Assembly: GCF_025264685.1 (NCBI RefSeq)
Contig: NZ_CP073721.1
Location: forward strand, 7,705,501-7,769,500
From: Dactylosporangium roseum
Lineage (GTDB): Bacteria; Actinomycetota; Actinomycetes; Mycobacteriales; Micromonosporaceae
Direction: 5' to 3'
DNA length: 64,000 nucleotides
Shown: one piece after another, positions 45,649 to 53,212 of the stretch
How the letters are laid out: each line of letters starts with the position of its first letter
Numbering within the stretch: position 1 is the first letter of the stretch
Notes under the pieces: generated by a model
What the model was told of the DNA's origin: nothing
Databases searched by the model: none
Seen by the model: only the letters and a program-made list of their open reading frames with translations
Program-made: the position numbers and the translations under genes

Positions 45649-47819
45649 TCGACACTCCCCGGTTCCTCGCTCAGTTCTTCGGCGAGGGCAACGACTTCAG
45701 CCTTCCACCGACATGGCGAACCGACGACCGCTACGCGCGCCTGGCCGCCTTCATCGACGACCTGGACGCCGTGCCCACCAGGCCCGTTCTCCTCCCGCGC
45801 GGCTACGACCGTCGCCGCTACATCTACGCGAAAGCGTTCAGCGCGGCGATGGGCCGCCGCCTTGCGGAGGCGCTTGCCGCGTTCGTCGGCCCCACCTACT
45901 CGCACTTTGCCCCTGCCCCAGTAGCGCCCCGCCGCGGCGACCAGGTCGAGACGGCCCTGCACGGGCTGGGTCCGGGCCCGATGTGGCGCCTGGAAGTCCC
46001 GAACGACCATTGGCATGCCGCCTGGGACGCCCTCGGCTTGCTCCGCACAACCTGGCTGGACCGGCCAGTGCGCAACAACGACGACGTTGTCCCCGTCGGA
46101 CGGCTGCTACGCGACTTCCGTATCTCCTTGATCAGCGCCGACGAGCAGTTGTCTGCGGCATGCATCGAGCGCCTCATCGCCTCCGGCGCCTTCGACGCCG
46201 CCAACATCGCCTTCATGAAGGTGCGTCGACACGACGCGCTCGGCTTCCCGGAGCGGGCGCTCGACGGCGCAGAGATCGACGATCTCTTCCGGATGCGGCT
46301 GCCCTCCGCCGTCCGGGAGGCACTGCTCGTCGCCATACATCGCCGCTACCTCGCCACCGCGGCCGCCGGTCGGGACGTCGACGCCGCGTGCGACCTGCTC
46401 AGGCAGCATCCGGAATTCGCCACAGCGCTCGCCGGCCCGCCGAAACTGGACCGAACCCAGGCGCAGGCGGCGCTGTTGGCCCTGGCCTTGACGTACCCGC
46501 CGTCGGCGGACATGGTCGGACTACACACCGCCACCCGCGACGCGCACGATCCCTGGCTAGCGACACTGCGCGACCGCCTGCCGCTTCCCTCGGCCCCCAC
46601 CCACGCGCCGAGCGCCGCTGATATCCGCGACCTCCTCGAAGCTGGCGCCTACGACGCCGCATGGAGGAACCTCACAACCCTGCCAGAAGGCACCGTGCGC
46701 GACAGGCTCGCCGTCCACTGCGTGCTCAACCTCGCCGACCCAGTCCGCAGCGGTGAAGTCCACACCGCCCTCATGCGCCACGGCAGCGATTACCTCCGCG
46801 AGGTCCTGACCCAGCAGTGGCAACTCGACGCCTGGCAGCGCCACCTGGAAACCATCGGCCTGCTCGGCCACGACGTGCCAACCGGATGGTTCGAGTTCCT
46901 CGACCGGGTAGCCGCCGGCGAGGACCTCACCGCCATCTCCAACACCCTCGACGACGTCGCCCGCCATTGGTCCATCCCGCCAGGTAGCGACCACACGCTG
47001 GCAGGAAAGCTCGCCCGCGCACCACTCGAGCACCCAGCGATCGGCGTAGTTCTCGACGCCCTGCCACTGTTGCTGGAGTCGCTGGAGGACGGCCGAGCAG
47101 GCGAAAGCAGCGGAGTAGCGATCAGCCTCATCCTCCTGTCGGAGGATCTCAACGAAGCCGCCCTCGTCGCCCTCGCCCTGGCACTCAGATCGTTCCTTGC
47201 CTCAGGTCCAGACGTCTCCCGATACCGTGAAGCCGTCGGCTCCTTGTCCGACGTCGCCTCGCAACTCGTCCAGGTCCGCACCATCGACCGAGTACTGGAC
47301 CTAGTCGACCTCTTATTGGCCGGACCGGCGGTAGACGAGGGTATCCGACTCGCCGTGTGCGAGAGTCTGCTCGCACGCACGCGCGGTCTCGCGCGGCGGC
47401 TGACGCCCGCTCAACTCGTGCTCGCAGCCGAACTGAGCGCGGAGGCCGAACTCGGCCTGGACTGGCCCTCTCTGCCCGAACGGTCCTGCGAAGGTGACAC
47501 ACCCCGCCAACCGGCACTTGACCGGACCGTACTGCTGTACAGCCTGCAGGAACGCGTACTCGACCGCGTCCGACGCACCCTCGTTCAAGTCGCCCCAGAC
47601 ATCACCGTTCATACCAGCAGCGAGCACGACGGCAGCGACCGGCTCAAGGACCAGGCACGGGCGAGCCAACTCGTGCTCCTCGCAACCCGACGGGCCACCC
47701 ACGCCGCAACCGGCTTCATCGAGCGATGGGCTACCGGCAAAGTCATCTACGTACCCGGTGCAGGGTCAGCAAGCATGCTTCACGCAGTCCTCGAAGCCCT
47801 GCGCCAGCCCGGCGACTAG
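45645..47819 (+). CDS. dpdD: DpdD
   Basis: 724 aa from GTG. There are no recognisable catalytic motifs. The protein is helical and repeat-like in the middle, and its last 100 residues (VHTSSEHDGSDRLKDQARAS, then QLVLLATRRATHAATGFIER) look like a Rossmann-type domain. The name follows from length and its place as last gene of the cluster next to dpdK. dpdD contributes to the restriction-like phenotype in Salmonella. It ends the plus-strand run; a CBASS E2 fragment lies 40 bp downstream. Confidence 0.75.
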   Translation: MIDTPRFLAQFFGEGNDFSLPPTWRTDDRYARLAAFIDDLDAVPTRPVLLPRGYDRRRYIYAKAFSAAMGRRLAEALAAFVGPTYSHFAPAPVAPRRGDQVETALHGLGPGPMWRLEVPNDHWHAAWDALGLLRTTWLDRPVRNNDDVVPVGRLLRDFRISLISADEQLSAACIERLIASGAFDAANIAFMKVRRHDALGFPERALDGAEIDDLFRMRLPSAVREALLVAIHRRYLATAAAGRDVDAACDLLRQHPEFATALAGPPKLDRTQAQAALLALALTYPPSADMVGLHTATRDAHDPWLATLRDRLPLPSAPTHAPSAADIRDLLEAGAYDAAWRNLTTLPEGTVRDRLAVHCVLNLADPVRSGEVHTALMRHGSDYLREVLTQQWQLDAWQRHLETIGLLGHDVPTGWFEFLDRVAAGEDLTAISNTLDDVARHWSIPPGSDHTLAGKLARAPLEHPAIGVVLDALPLLLESLEDGRAGESSGVAISLILLSEDLNEAALVALALALRSFLASGPDVSRYREAVGSLSDVASQLVQVRTIDRVLDLVDLLLAGPAVDEGIRLAVCESLLARTRGLARRLTPAQLVLAAELSAEAELGLDWPSLPERSCEGDTPRQPALDRTVLLYSLQERVLDRVRRTLVQVAPDITVHTSSEHDGSDRLKDQARASQLVLLATRRATHAATGFIERWATGKVIYVPGAGSASMLHAVLEALRQPGD

Positions 47820-47859
47820 GTTTCGTCCGTCGGCACGTCTCCGGAACGACCGTCCGTGC

Positions 47860-47933
47860 GGCGGAGGCGACACCCACGAAACCGGAGGTTCCGTAGGTTA
47901 CGTACCGAACCGCGGCGCGTGACCATCGACGTG
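47860..47933 (+). pseudogene. Fragment of a second CBASS E2-like gene (C-terminal end)
   Basis: The last 20 codons read GGGDTHETGGSVGYVPNRGA and stop, matching the end of the E2-like protein at 14652-15098 (GGGDTHATGGAVRYRANRNV). The agreement continues past the stop codon through CCATCGACGTG. No other E2 or CD-NTase sequence is left upstream, where dpdD ends. Confidence 0.7.
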
Positions 47934-48088
47934 ACCGACGCGGCCCGGGGGCTCGGGGAAGGAAACTTGATCTTGGTCCGACATGGTAGCCGGTCATGAG
48001 GATCTTCCAGTTCTTCAGAGTGAAGTGGCGGGATTGGTGGGGCCACGCTCGGCTTCGGGACGTGGTCCGACCGTGGCTTTTGGTGTCG

Positions 48089-48135
48089 GTCAACGTCCAC
48101 CCTTCTCCTTGCGTCAACGTCCACCTTCTCCTTGC
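48089..48135. repeat. Tandem direct repeat at the queE break
   Basis: Two adjoining units of 24 and 23 bp (48089-48112 and 48113-48135), beginning GTCAACGTCCACC, differ by one C. They overlap the point where the queE remnant stops, and slippage here may have broken the gene. Confidence 0.8.
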
Positions 48136-48218
48136 AGCGATACGAACGTTTCGCTGAGCAGTAGCGATCCTGCGGGCGCACGTGGCCGTGGACGTCGTGC
48201 GCCGGTGCCTGGTTTCAC
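48114..48218 (-). pseudogene. queE remnant (N-terminal end only)
   Basis: GTG at 48218 overlaps the queD remnant stop (GTGA). The 34-residue product contains LLLSETFVSLQGEG, the family start of QueE, then hits a stop inside the tandem repeat. None of the radical SAM cysteines follow. It is the last trace of the minus-strand operon. Confidence 0.75.
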
Positions 48219-48564
48219 GGGCGGACCTCGACGCAGCAGTCCGGGGTTCCCAGAGGTGGATCCGGGTGACAGGCAGCCCAGCTTGGATGAGCGTGCCGAG
48301 GATGTGCGGCGCGACCCGCTCGGCGGTGGGGTTGTCGATGCTGTCGTTGAGCAGTGTGGTCGAGGCGGTCGATGAGGGCTCTCTCGACGGCCGACTTGAG
48401 GTCAGCGAAGTCGATCACGATGCCGTTGGTTCCGACGGGTCCGGTGATGGTGACTTCGAGGCGATAGGTGTGGCCGTGCAGGCGTGGGCGATTTCCGGAT
48501 GCCAAGGCAGTTGATGCGCCGCGTCGAAGCTGAATGATCGGGTGACGCTGGCGGTTCTTGTCAC
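48215..48564 (-). pseudogene. queD remnant (two frameshifts, catalytic Cys lost)
   Basis: GTG at 48564 overlaps the stop of the flavoprotein gene. Pieces of QueD lie in successive frames: RSFSFDAAHQLPW, then RLHGHTYRLEVTITGPVG and GIVIDFADLKSAVERALIDR, then NDSIDNPTAERVAPHILG and IHLWEPPDCCVEV. The catalytic cysteine expected just before RLHGH is missing at the first break. The total length of 350 nt is not a multiple of three. Confidence 0.8.
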
Positions 48565-49355
48565 GTCTCCTCGCTTTGAGCCGAATCGGCACCGATTCCC
48601 GCCATCCCTATGGTGCCGAGGGCGACGGCGCCGAGGTCGACCGGTCCGGTTCCGCTGCCGTCATCGGCGTGCAGGACGCCGCAGGTGCCCACGATGCAGG
48701 AGCCCAGGCCGAGATCGGCTGCGGCTAGGTGGACGAGCATGAGCAGCGCGCCGGTTTCACGCCAGAGCAGGGAGATACCACCGGGGTAGCGGCTGAGGGT
48801 TCGGTCGGGGTGGGCAACGGCGAGCACCGCAGCCGGCGGTAGACGCGTCTGGTCAATCGCCTGCGCGAGTTCTTGTAGCGCCTGAGTTATCTGATCGGGC
48901 GAGTGTGCACCACGGCGCAGGACTGCCGCGTCGGGATCCAGAATCCAGCTTCCCGGATCGAGACCACGGACATGCCGGGCGAGCAGGACGAGGGTCAGCG
49001 GATGCCGGCCCCCGGCGGAGGGGGCGGCGCGGTGGGCGATGGGGGCGCCGGCAAGATCAGTCGACCTGCTGCGGGTGAGCCCGGCCCGGGCGAGGACGGT
49101 ACCGACCTGCGCGAGGTTCGGCGGGTGCAGGTGTCGCTCGCTGCGACGGGCGGTCACAACCTCAGCGAACGGACGGGTGACACCGGTATCGGTGACGGGT
49201 ATGTCGAGCGGGATAGCCGAGACGGCATGCGGCGCTGCCAGGTCATTGACCGGACTTCCGCCGGACGATGCGGCCCTGACAGGCCGGACGGTGCGGGCCT
49301 CGGCGAACGCTAACGCGGCACGGGCCGCCGCAGCGTCTCGCGGCACCCCGATCAC
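48561..49355 (-). CDS. SagB-like nitroreductase-family flavoprotein
   Basis: 264 aa from GTG at 49355, which overlaps the QueC-like stop (GTGA). It has the FMN-binding start VTARRSERHLHPPNL, the SagB-type RAAPSAGGRHPLTLVLLARH and the late GALLMLVHLAAADLGLGSCIVG. Relatives oxidise azolines in peptides or reduce nitro compounds and quinones. In this operon a role in oxidising or reducing a deazaguanine-derived adduct is possible, but that is inference. The substrate cannot be read from sequence. Confidence 0.75.
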   Translation of the reverse strand: MIGVPRDAAAARAALAFAEARTVRPVRAASSGGSPVNDLAAPHAVSAIPLDIPVTDTGVTRPFAEVVTARRSERHLHPPNLAQVGTVLARAGLTRSRSTDLAGAPIAHRAAPSAGGRHPLTLVLLARHVRGLDPGSWILDPDAAVLRRGAHSPDQITQALQELAQAIDQTRLPPAAVLAVAHPDRTLSRYPGGISLLWRETGALLMLVHLAAADLGLGSCIVGTCGVLHADDGSGTGPVDLGAVALGTIGMAGIGADSAQSEET

Positions 49356-50002
49356 GGACCCGGCGTTTGCAGCAAGCCAAGGCGTTCGAGGACCTTGGCG
49401 CGTTTCCAGCAGCCCGGACACTGGCCGCAGGGCAGACTCGCCCGGTGGCACGAGACCGTCCAGGCAAGAACGTCTTCGCCCAGTCCGCTCCTGCCCACCA
49501 GCGCCGTCGAGGTCTCGTCGATCGCCGGTGTCACGACGCGGACATCTCCTTCTTGAAGCGCGAAGAGCCGGTCTAGCGCAGCGTAGAAGGCCGGGCTGCC
49601 GTCAGCGTGACGGTCGCGGTCATCGATCACCGTACCGACCATCACGGTGTGCAGGTTGTTGCGGAGGGCGACTGCGGCGGCCGCGGTGACCAGGATCTGG
49701 TTCCGGAAGGGCCACCACTCCGGACTCGGCCCACCCGGCAGCGGCCTGTCGTCTCGGAGCAAGCCGCCACCGGTGTCGCCGAGGTCGAGGCGAAGGTGTT
49801 CTATCGGAAGGTCGAGCGCGTCGGTGACCGCGGTGGCCGCGCGCACCTCGGCGGGCGCCGGACGTTGTCCGTAGTCGATGACCAAACACAGTGTGGGCCG
49901 TTCCAGGGCTGCCAGGGCGGTGCTGTCCAGGCCGCCGGACAGCAGCAGGACGCTTCCGTCCCGGCGTGCCGAAGTCCGGACGTCGTTACCGCCCACGTCC
50001 AT
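49352..50002 (-). CDS. QueC-like PP-loop protein of the nucleobase operon
   Basis: 216 aa from ATG at 50002, 5 bp after the upstream stop. PP-loop LLLSGGLDSTAL is near residue 17 and the zinc cysteines CHRASLPCGQCPGC are near the C-terminus, so both QueC sites are kept, but the middle is very different from the QueC at 22582-23277. QueC-like proteins outside preQ0 synthesis occur in defence operons (type IV CBASS, QatC). With carboxy-deazaguanine and ATP such an enzyme could attach the base to an amine other than ammonia. Confidence 0.85.
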   Translation of the reverse strand: MDVGGNDVRTSARRDGSVLLLSGGLDSTALAALERPTLCLVIDYGQRPAPAEVRAATAVTDALDLPIEHLRLDLGDTGGGLLRDDRPLPGGPSPEWWPFRNQILVTAAAAVALRNNLHTVMVGTVIDDRDRHADGSPAFYAALDRLFALQEGDVRVVTPAIDETSTALVGRSGLGEDVLAWTVSCHRASLPCGQCPGCWKRAKVLERLGLLQTPGP

Positions 50003-50007
50003 TCTGC

Positions 50008-51258
50008 TCACGCGTGACCCGTGACGCGGCTGGGCGTCAACGGATGACCTTGGGCTGCCCACACCGCGCGGTACAGGGCGCTGGAGAGATCCTGATGCAG
50101 TTCGGCACAGGTCCCTACGAGCATCTTCGTGCCCTCGTGCGATGGGCCCTGAAGGAAGCCGACCACCGGCAGCCCCTTGCGGTGCGCCCAGCCGACCTCA
50201 TAGACGGTGCCGGGGTCCCAGCCGTCGAGCAGGGCGAAGACCGCATGCGCGCGGTCCAGGCCGTCAAGATCACGGGAGGCGACTTCATCGCCGCCGGGTC
50301 CGACGTCGTGTAGCGGGCTGAAGACCTGTGCCCCAAGGCCGATCAGGACGCTGCGGCATGTCTCCACAAGCCATCTTTCGGCGAGGTTGAAGAACGGAGC
50401 GGCGAGGTAAACGAGCGGATCATTGTCAGGAACGGCGAGTTCGGGGCCCGCGTCGGGGAGCACCTCGTCGACGGGTGCACCGCCGAGCACCTGGTGCGGC
50501 ACGACCGTGGCCCGCGTCCCGCTCCACCAGGCGGCACTGCTGCTAGCGATGCGAGCGGCCTCGACCGGCTCGGCACCTTTATCCCACGCGTGGGCGTAGG
50601 CGGCGGCGAAGACATCCCCGCTGCCCAGGGGCCAAACCGTCCGGGTCGGATAGGGGCCAACCCGGGTCAGGGTCCCCTCGCCGTCTCCGGTCAGGACCAT
50701 ACAGCCGCGGGCGCTGTCCTTCACGACGACCGCGACAGCTCCGCTGGCGCCGCGGACGCGACGCGCGGCCGCCCGGAGGTCGGCGATGCCGCCTGCCAGT
50801 GCACGAGTCTCTCGGGCGTTCGCCACGACCGCTACAGCGTCCGCGTGTAGGCCGGTCAGGTCGAGTCGGGTCAGGTCGCGGGGCCGTTGCGGGTCGACGA
50901 CGAGCCGCCGAGCCCGGATGCTGCGCGGGCCAGTCTCGACCATGCCGAACGCCAACACCGTTTCGTCGTCGGCACTCAAGGCCGCGGTATGGGCCGCCGA
51001 CGGTCCATCGATCACAGGTGCGGTGACCGGGCTGAAGTAGCGGAACCCCACCGGCTGATCGCGTTCCACCGGGGTCATGGTCAATCCGAGGGCGGCTGCG
51101 ACCGATGCCGCCAACGGCGCGGTGGGCTCGTCGACCGCCGTGACCAGACGGGCCCGGTTCGGGCCGAGGCACGCGGCGGCCCGAAGTCCGCTACCGGCAA
51201 GTTCCTGGTGCGGAGGGACCGTCACCTCTTCGTGGTAGGTGCCACCGACGATTATCAC
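50008..51258 (-). CDS. PfkB-family kinase fused to nucleoside 2-deoxyribosyltransferase
   Basis: 416 aa. Residues 1-270 form a ribokinase/PfkB domain: MIIVGGTYHEEVTVPPHQEL at the start and the anion-hole motif WPLGSGDVFAAAYAHAWD near 215, with catalytic Asp in GSGD. Residues 290-400 form a deoxyribosyltransferase-like domain: VYLAAPFFNLAERWLVE, then DRAHAVFALLDGWDPGTVYE with the acidic nucleophile region and GWAHRKGLPVVGF. The fusion suggests phosphorylation and base exchange on one nucleoside-like substrate. It overlaps the small protein gene by 4 bp. Confidence 0.85.
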   Translation of the reverse strand: MIIVGGTYHEEVTVPPHQELAGSGLRAAACLGPNRARLVTAVDEPTAPLAASVAAALGLTMTPVERDQPVGFRYFSPVTAPVIDGPSAAHTAALSADDETVLAFGMVETGPRSIRARRLVVDPQRPRDLTRLDLTGLHADAVAVVANARETRALAGGIADLRAAARRVRGASGAVAVVVKDSARGCMVLTGDGEGTLTRVGPYPTRTVWPLGSGDVFAAAYAHAWDKGAEPVEAARIASSSAAWWSGTRATVVPHQVLGGAPVDEVLPDAGPELAVPDNDPLVYLAAPFFNLAERWLVETCRSVLIGLGAQVFSPLHDVGPGGDEVASRDLDGLDRAHAVFALLDGWDPGTVYEVGWAHRKGLPVVGFLQGPSHEGTKMLVGTCAELHQDLSSALYRAVWAAQGHPLTPSRVTGHA

Positions 51259-51584
51259 CGCGCAGCCCGTACCTCGACCTGTACGGCTCCGCCGTGGACC
51301 GTCAGCACACCGGCCTGGAATAGCACGCCTTGTCGGAGGCAGTTGATCAGTTGGATGGTCGGCGAGATTCCGCCTGCATCGCGACCCTGGTTGTCGATGG
51401 CGACGACCAGGTCGGGTGGCCCCTCACGCAACAGGATCTCTAACGTATCCCCGGGTGCGAGTCGATCGGCCACCCCGGGAACGGGTGCTTCGATGTTCCG
51501 GATGAGACGCAGGCCGGCGCAGGCATCAATACCACCGCCACCCCCGCCGGTTCCCGTGCCGACAGGTGCGTCACTTCCGCTCAT
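51255..51584 (-). CDS. Small glycine-rich-headed protein of unknown function
   Basis: 109 aa. It begins MSGSDAPVGTGTGGGGGG, a flexible head, followed by a compact domain with LAPGDTLEILLREGPPDLVV and a beta-strand-rich end (LTVHGGAVQVEVRAAR). I do not recognise the family. GGAG lies upstream, and the gene is embedded between the glycosylase and kinase genes with a 4-bp overlap to the latter, so it belongs to the operon. It may be the protein acted on by the QueC-like enzyme, or a binding subunit; both are guesses. Confidence 0.7.
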   Translation of the reverse strand: MSGSDAPVGTGTGGGGGGIDACAGLRLIRNIEAPVPGVADRLAPGDTLEILLREGPPDLVVAIDNQGRDAGGISPTIQLINCLRQGVLFQAGVLTVHGGAVQVEVRAAR

Positions 51585-51621
51585 CGTGGCTCCACTCTCG
51601 ATCCCGCTCCTTCCGGCGACG

Positions 51622-52377
51622 TTACTCCACGGCGGCGCGTCTTCCTGGGACCCGGGCCGCGTGCGCCCGTTCGGACCAAATGACCGCGTCGAGATCGGCC
51701 GCCCGAACCCCGCCCTGACCGGCCCAGGCCAGAAAGAACGCTTCGAGCCGTGGGTAGTCGACTGTCGGTCTCCAGGCCGGGTCGAACACGCCGGCGTCTG
51801 TGCCGGCGCGGAGCACGTGCACGTCGATGATCGCCACTTCGTCGCTGCCCAGATGATTACGCACGATCCATCCGGCGGTTTTGGGGCCGATGCCCGCTAC
51901 CGGCAACAACCAGTCCCGCAGTTCGTGTGAGATGGTGGGAGGCCGCTGGGTAGAAACGTAGCGCAGCGCGGCGGCCAGCCAGCGGGCACGCTGGGCCGGG
52001 AAGCGGTAGTGAACGGTGCGGCCGCTGACATCGAGTGGCGCCCGTAGCACCCGTTCAAGCTCACCCTCGTCTGCGCAGCGGGTCAGCAAGCCGGCGTCGC
52101 GAACCGCGTGGAAGGCGGCCAGCCCGGTCTCGTAGGGCATGCCGTGACCGCCCAGCAGGCACGCCGCCACCTCTTCGGCAAGATTCCTTCCGAGGCGATG
52201 ACGATGCGGCCCACGGCGCAACGTTCCGTCTGCGGCGGCAGCTTCGGTCACCGTAACCCAATACGCGGCCGTGCCAACCTGCCAGCTACGCCCCCAGGCA
52301 AGCACTCTTTCCGGGTATCCCACCGGGGCAAGGACCACCGTCGGCCCACTGTCGCTAAGGTGCATCGCCCGCGTCAT
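51622..52377 (-). CDS. OGG-type HhH-GPD DNA glycosylase
   Basis: 251 aa. The helix-hairpin-helix is LPVAGIGPKTAGWIVRNHL near residue 160, with the Schiff-base Lys in GIGPKT and the catalytic Asp in IIDVHV near 182, matching the 8-oxoguanine glycosylase layout. Such glycosylases recur with QueC-like genes in nucleotide-based defence operons. It could remove an altered or deaza-base from DNA, or bind a modified nucleoside as a sensor. Its start overlaps the HTH gene by 4 bp and it lies 37 bp before the small protein gene. Confidence 0.85.
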   Translation of the reverse strand: MTRAMHLSDSGPTVVLAPVGYPERVLAWGRSWQVGTAAYWVTVTEAAAADGTLRRGPHRHRLGRNLAEEVAACLLGGHGMPYETGLAAFHAVRDAGLLTRCADEGELERVLRAPLDVSGRTVHYRFPAQRARWLAAALRYVSTQRPPTISHELRDWLLPVAGIGPKTAGWIVRNHLGSDEVAIIDVHVLRAGTDAGVFDPAWRPTVDYPRLEAFFLAWAGQGGVRAADLDAVIWSERAHAARVPGRRAAVE

Positions 52378-52661
52378 GGCGTCTGGCGCCCGTCGCTGTC
52401 CACCGGATCGGCCTCCCGGGACGCCTGCACGTGTAGCTCATCGAGGCTGAGTTCGAGCACTCGAGCGAGACGAGCGACGGTCAGAAACGCCGGTGTCGGG
52501 ACCCGACCGTTCTCCAGACTACGAACCGTATCGATGGCGACCGACGAGTCGCGCGCAAGATCCGGAGCGGAAAGCTGCCTGCGCTCGCGCCGCTCGGCGA
52601 TCAGGCGTCCCAGACGTCTGCCGTGCCCTCGATCCTCCTCCGACGTCCTCTTACGCGTCAT
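52374..52661 (-). CDS. HTH (XRE) regulator of the nucleobase operon
   Basis: 95 aa from ATG at 52661; an ATG 12 bp upstream lies inside the operator palindrome and is less likely. One HTH domain is visible (RLIAERRERRQLSAPDLARD, then SSVAIDTVRSLENGRV). It is the first gene of the minus-strand operon, and the 28-bp palindrome ends two bases before its start, so it very probably represses its own operon, perhaps from a nearly leaderless mRNA. Confidence 0.87.
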   Translation of the reverse strand: MTRKRTSEEDRGHGRRLGRLIAERRERRQLSAPDLARDSSVAIDTVRSLENGRVPTPAFLTVARLARVLELSLDELHVQASREADPVDSDGRQTP

Positions 52662-52663
52662 AG

Positions 52664-52691
52664 CCGATAACAATACATGTATTATTATCGG
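52664..52691 (-). promoter_or_regulatory. 28-bp operator palindrome upstream of the XRE gene
   Basis: The half sites CCGATAA.AATACA and TGTATT.TTATCGG pair at 13 of 14 positions. The AT-rich centre TAATACATGTATT would overlap a -10 element on the minus strand. Confidence 0.8.
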
Positions 52692-52772
52692 CCAGATGAC
52701 GCCGGGGAGTGGCAGTCGCGTGAGAGTGGCGTGATCAGTGCAGGCAAGGTCGGCATCCGGGCGTCGGTAACC

Positions 52773-52811
52773 GATTGTCTTGAGGGGCCCGAGTCCCTTC
52801 GGGCGCGCAAG
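52773..52811 (+). repeat. Degenerate tRNA-Arg 3'-end repeat, right outer copy
   Basis: TTGAGGGGCCCGAGTCCC, then TTCGGGCGCGC, match the T arm and acceptor strand of the att core, but the anticodon arm is lost. It lies about 350 bp before the good right copy, mirroring the arrangement at the left end. Confidence 0.65.
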
Positions 52812-52872
52812 ATCACTAGGTCTTGAAGATCCTGCCTATCCGTCCCACAGGAGGCTGCGCCGGAGGGTGTCC

Positions 52873-53090
52873 GCCGTTGAACGCTGGATCGGTCGTTGGA
52901 TCGCGTTGTGTTCCTAACGTGATCGGACGTAGCGCAACCGTCGAGCACAACCTGTGCCAAACCAGCACGGACGTCCAATGTTCGCGAGCCCGGTCGCGCC
53001 GACGGGACGTGAGATCGCGTGGACCTGCGGATACGCGCCGCACCGTTCGAGTACGGAGCCCTTGCGAAACCACACGCTTTCGTGAGATGT
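52873..53090. repeat. Long direct repeat flanking att core, right copy
   Basis: It matches 15240-15456 in sequence and in its position relative to both tRNA-Arg repeats. No gene is visible. It is probably old flanking or element-end DNA duplicated with integration. Confidence 0.85.
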
Positions 53091-53120
53091 TAAGCGGTTA
53101 GGGGACTGCACGGATCGTCT

Positions 53121-53165
53121 GACTACGGATCAAAAGGTTAGGGGTTCGAGTCCCTTCGGGCGCGC
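53121..53165 (+). repeat. attR: 3' part of tRNA-Arg(ACG)
   Basis: The 45-nt core differs by one base (A for G in the anticodon stem) from attL at 15482-15526. Loop CTACGGA, T arm GGGGTTCGAGTCCC and acceptor CGGGCGCGC are present and the 5' half is absent. The distance from attL is about 37.6 kb. Confidence 0.85.
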
Positions 53166-53172
53166 ACCATCA

Positions 53173-53212
53173 AGAGGCGGTTGACCTGCGGAAACGTAGA
53201 TCAACCGCCTCT
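53173..53212 (+). terminator. 12-bp hairpin after attR
   Basis: Arms AGAGGCGGTTGA and its complement flank a 16-nt loop, 8 bp after the tRNA-like core. There is no strong T run. Confidence 0.6.

Noticed and set aside
48215..52661. Type IV CBASS
   Set aside because: QueC-like and OGG proteins are shared with type IV CBASS, but there is no CD-NTase or TGT-like gene in the operon; the only CD-NTase is in the separate type II operon at 13508-14680.
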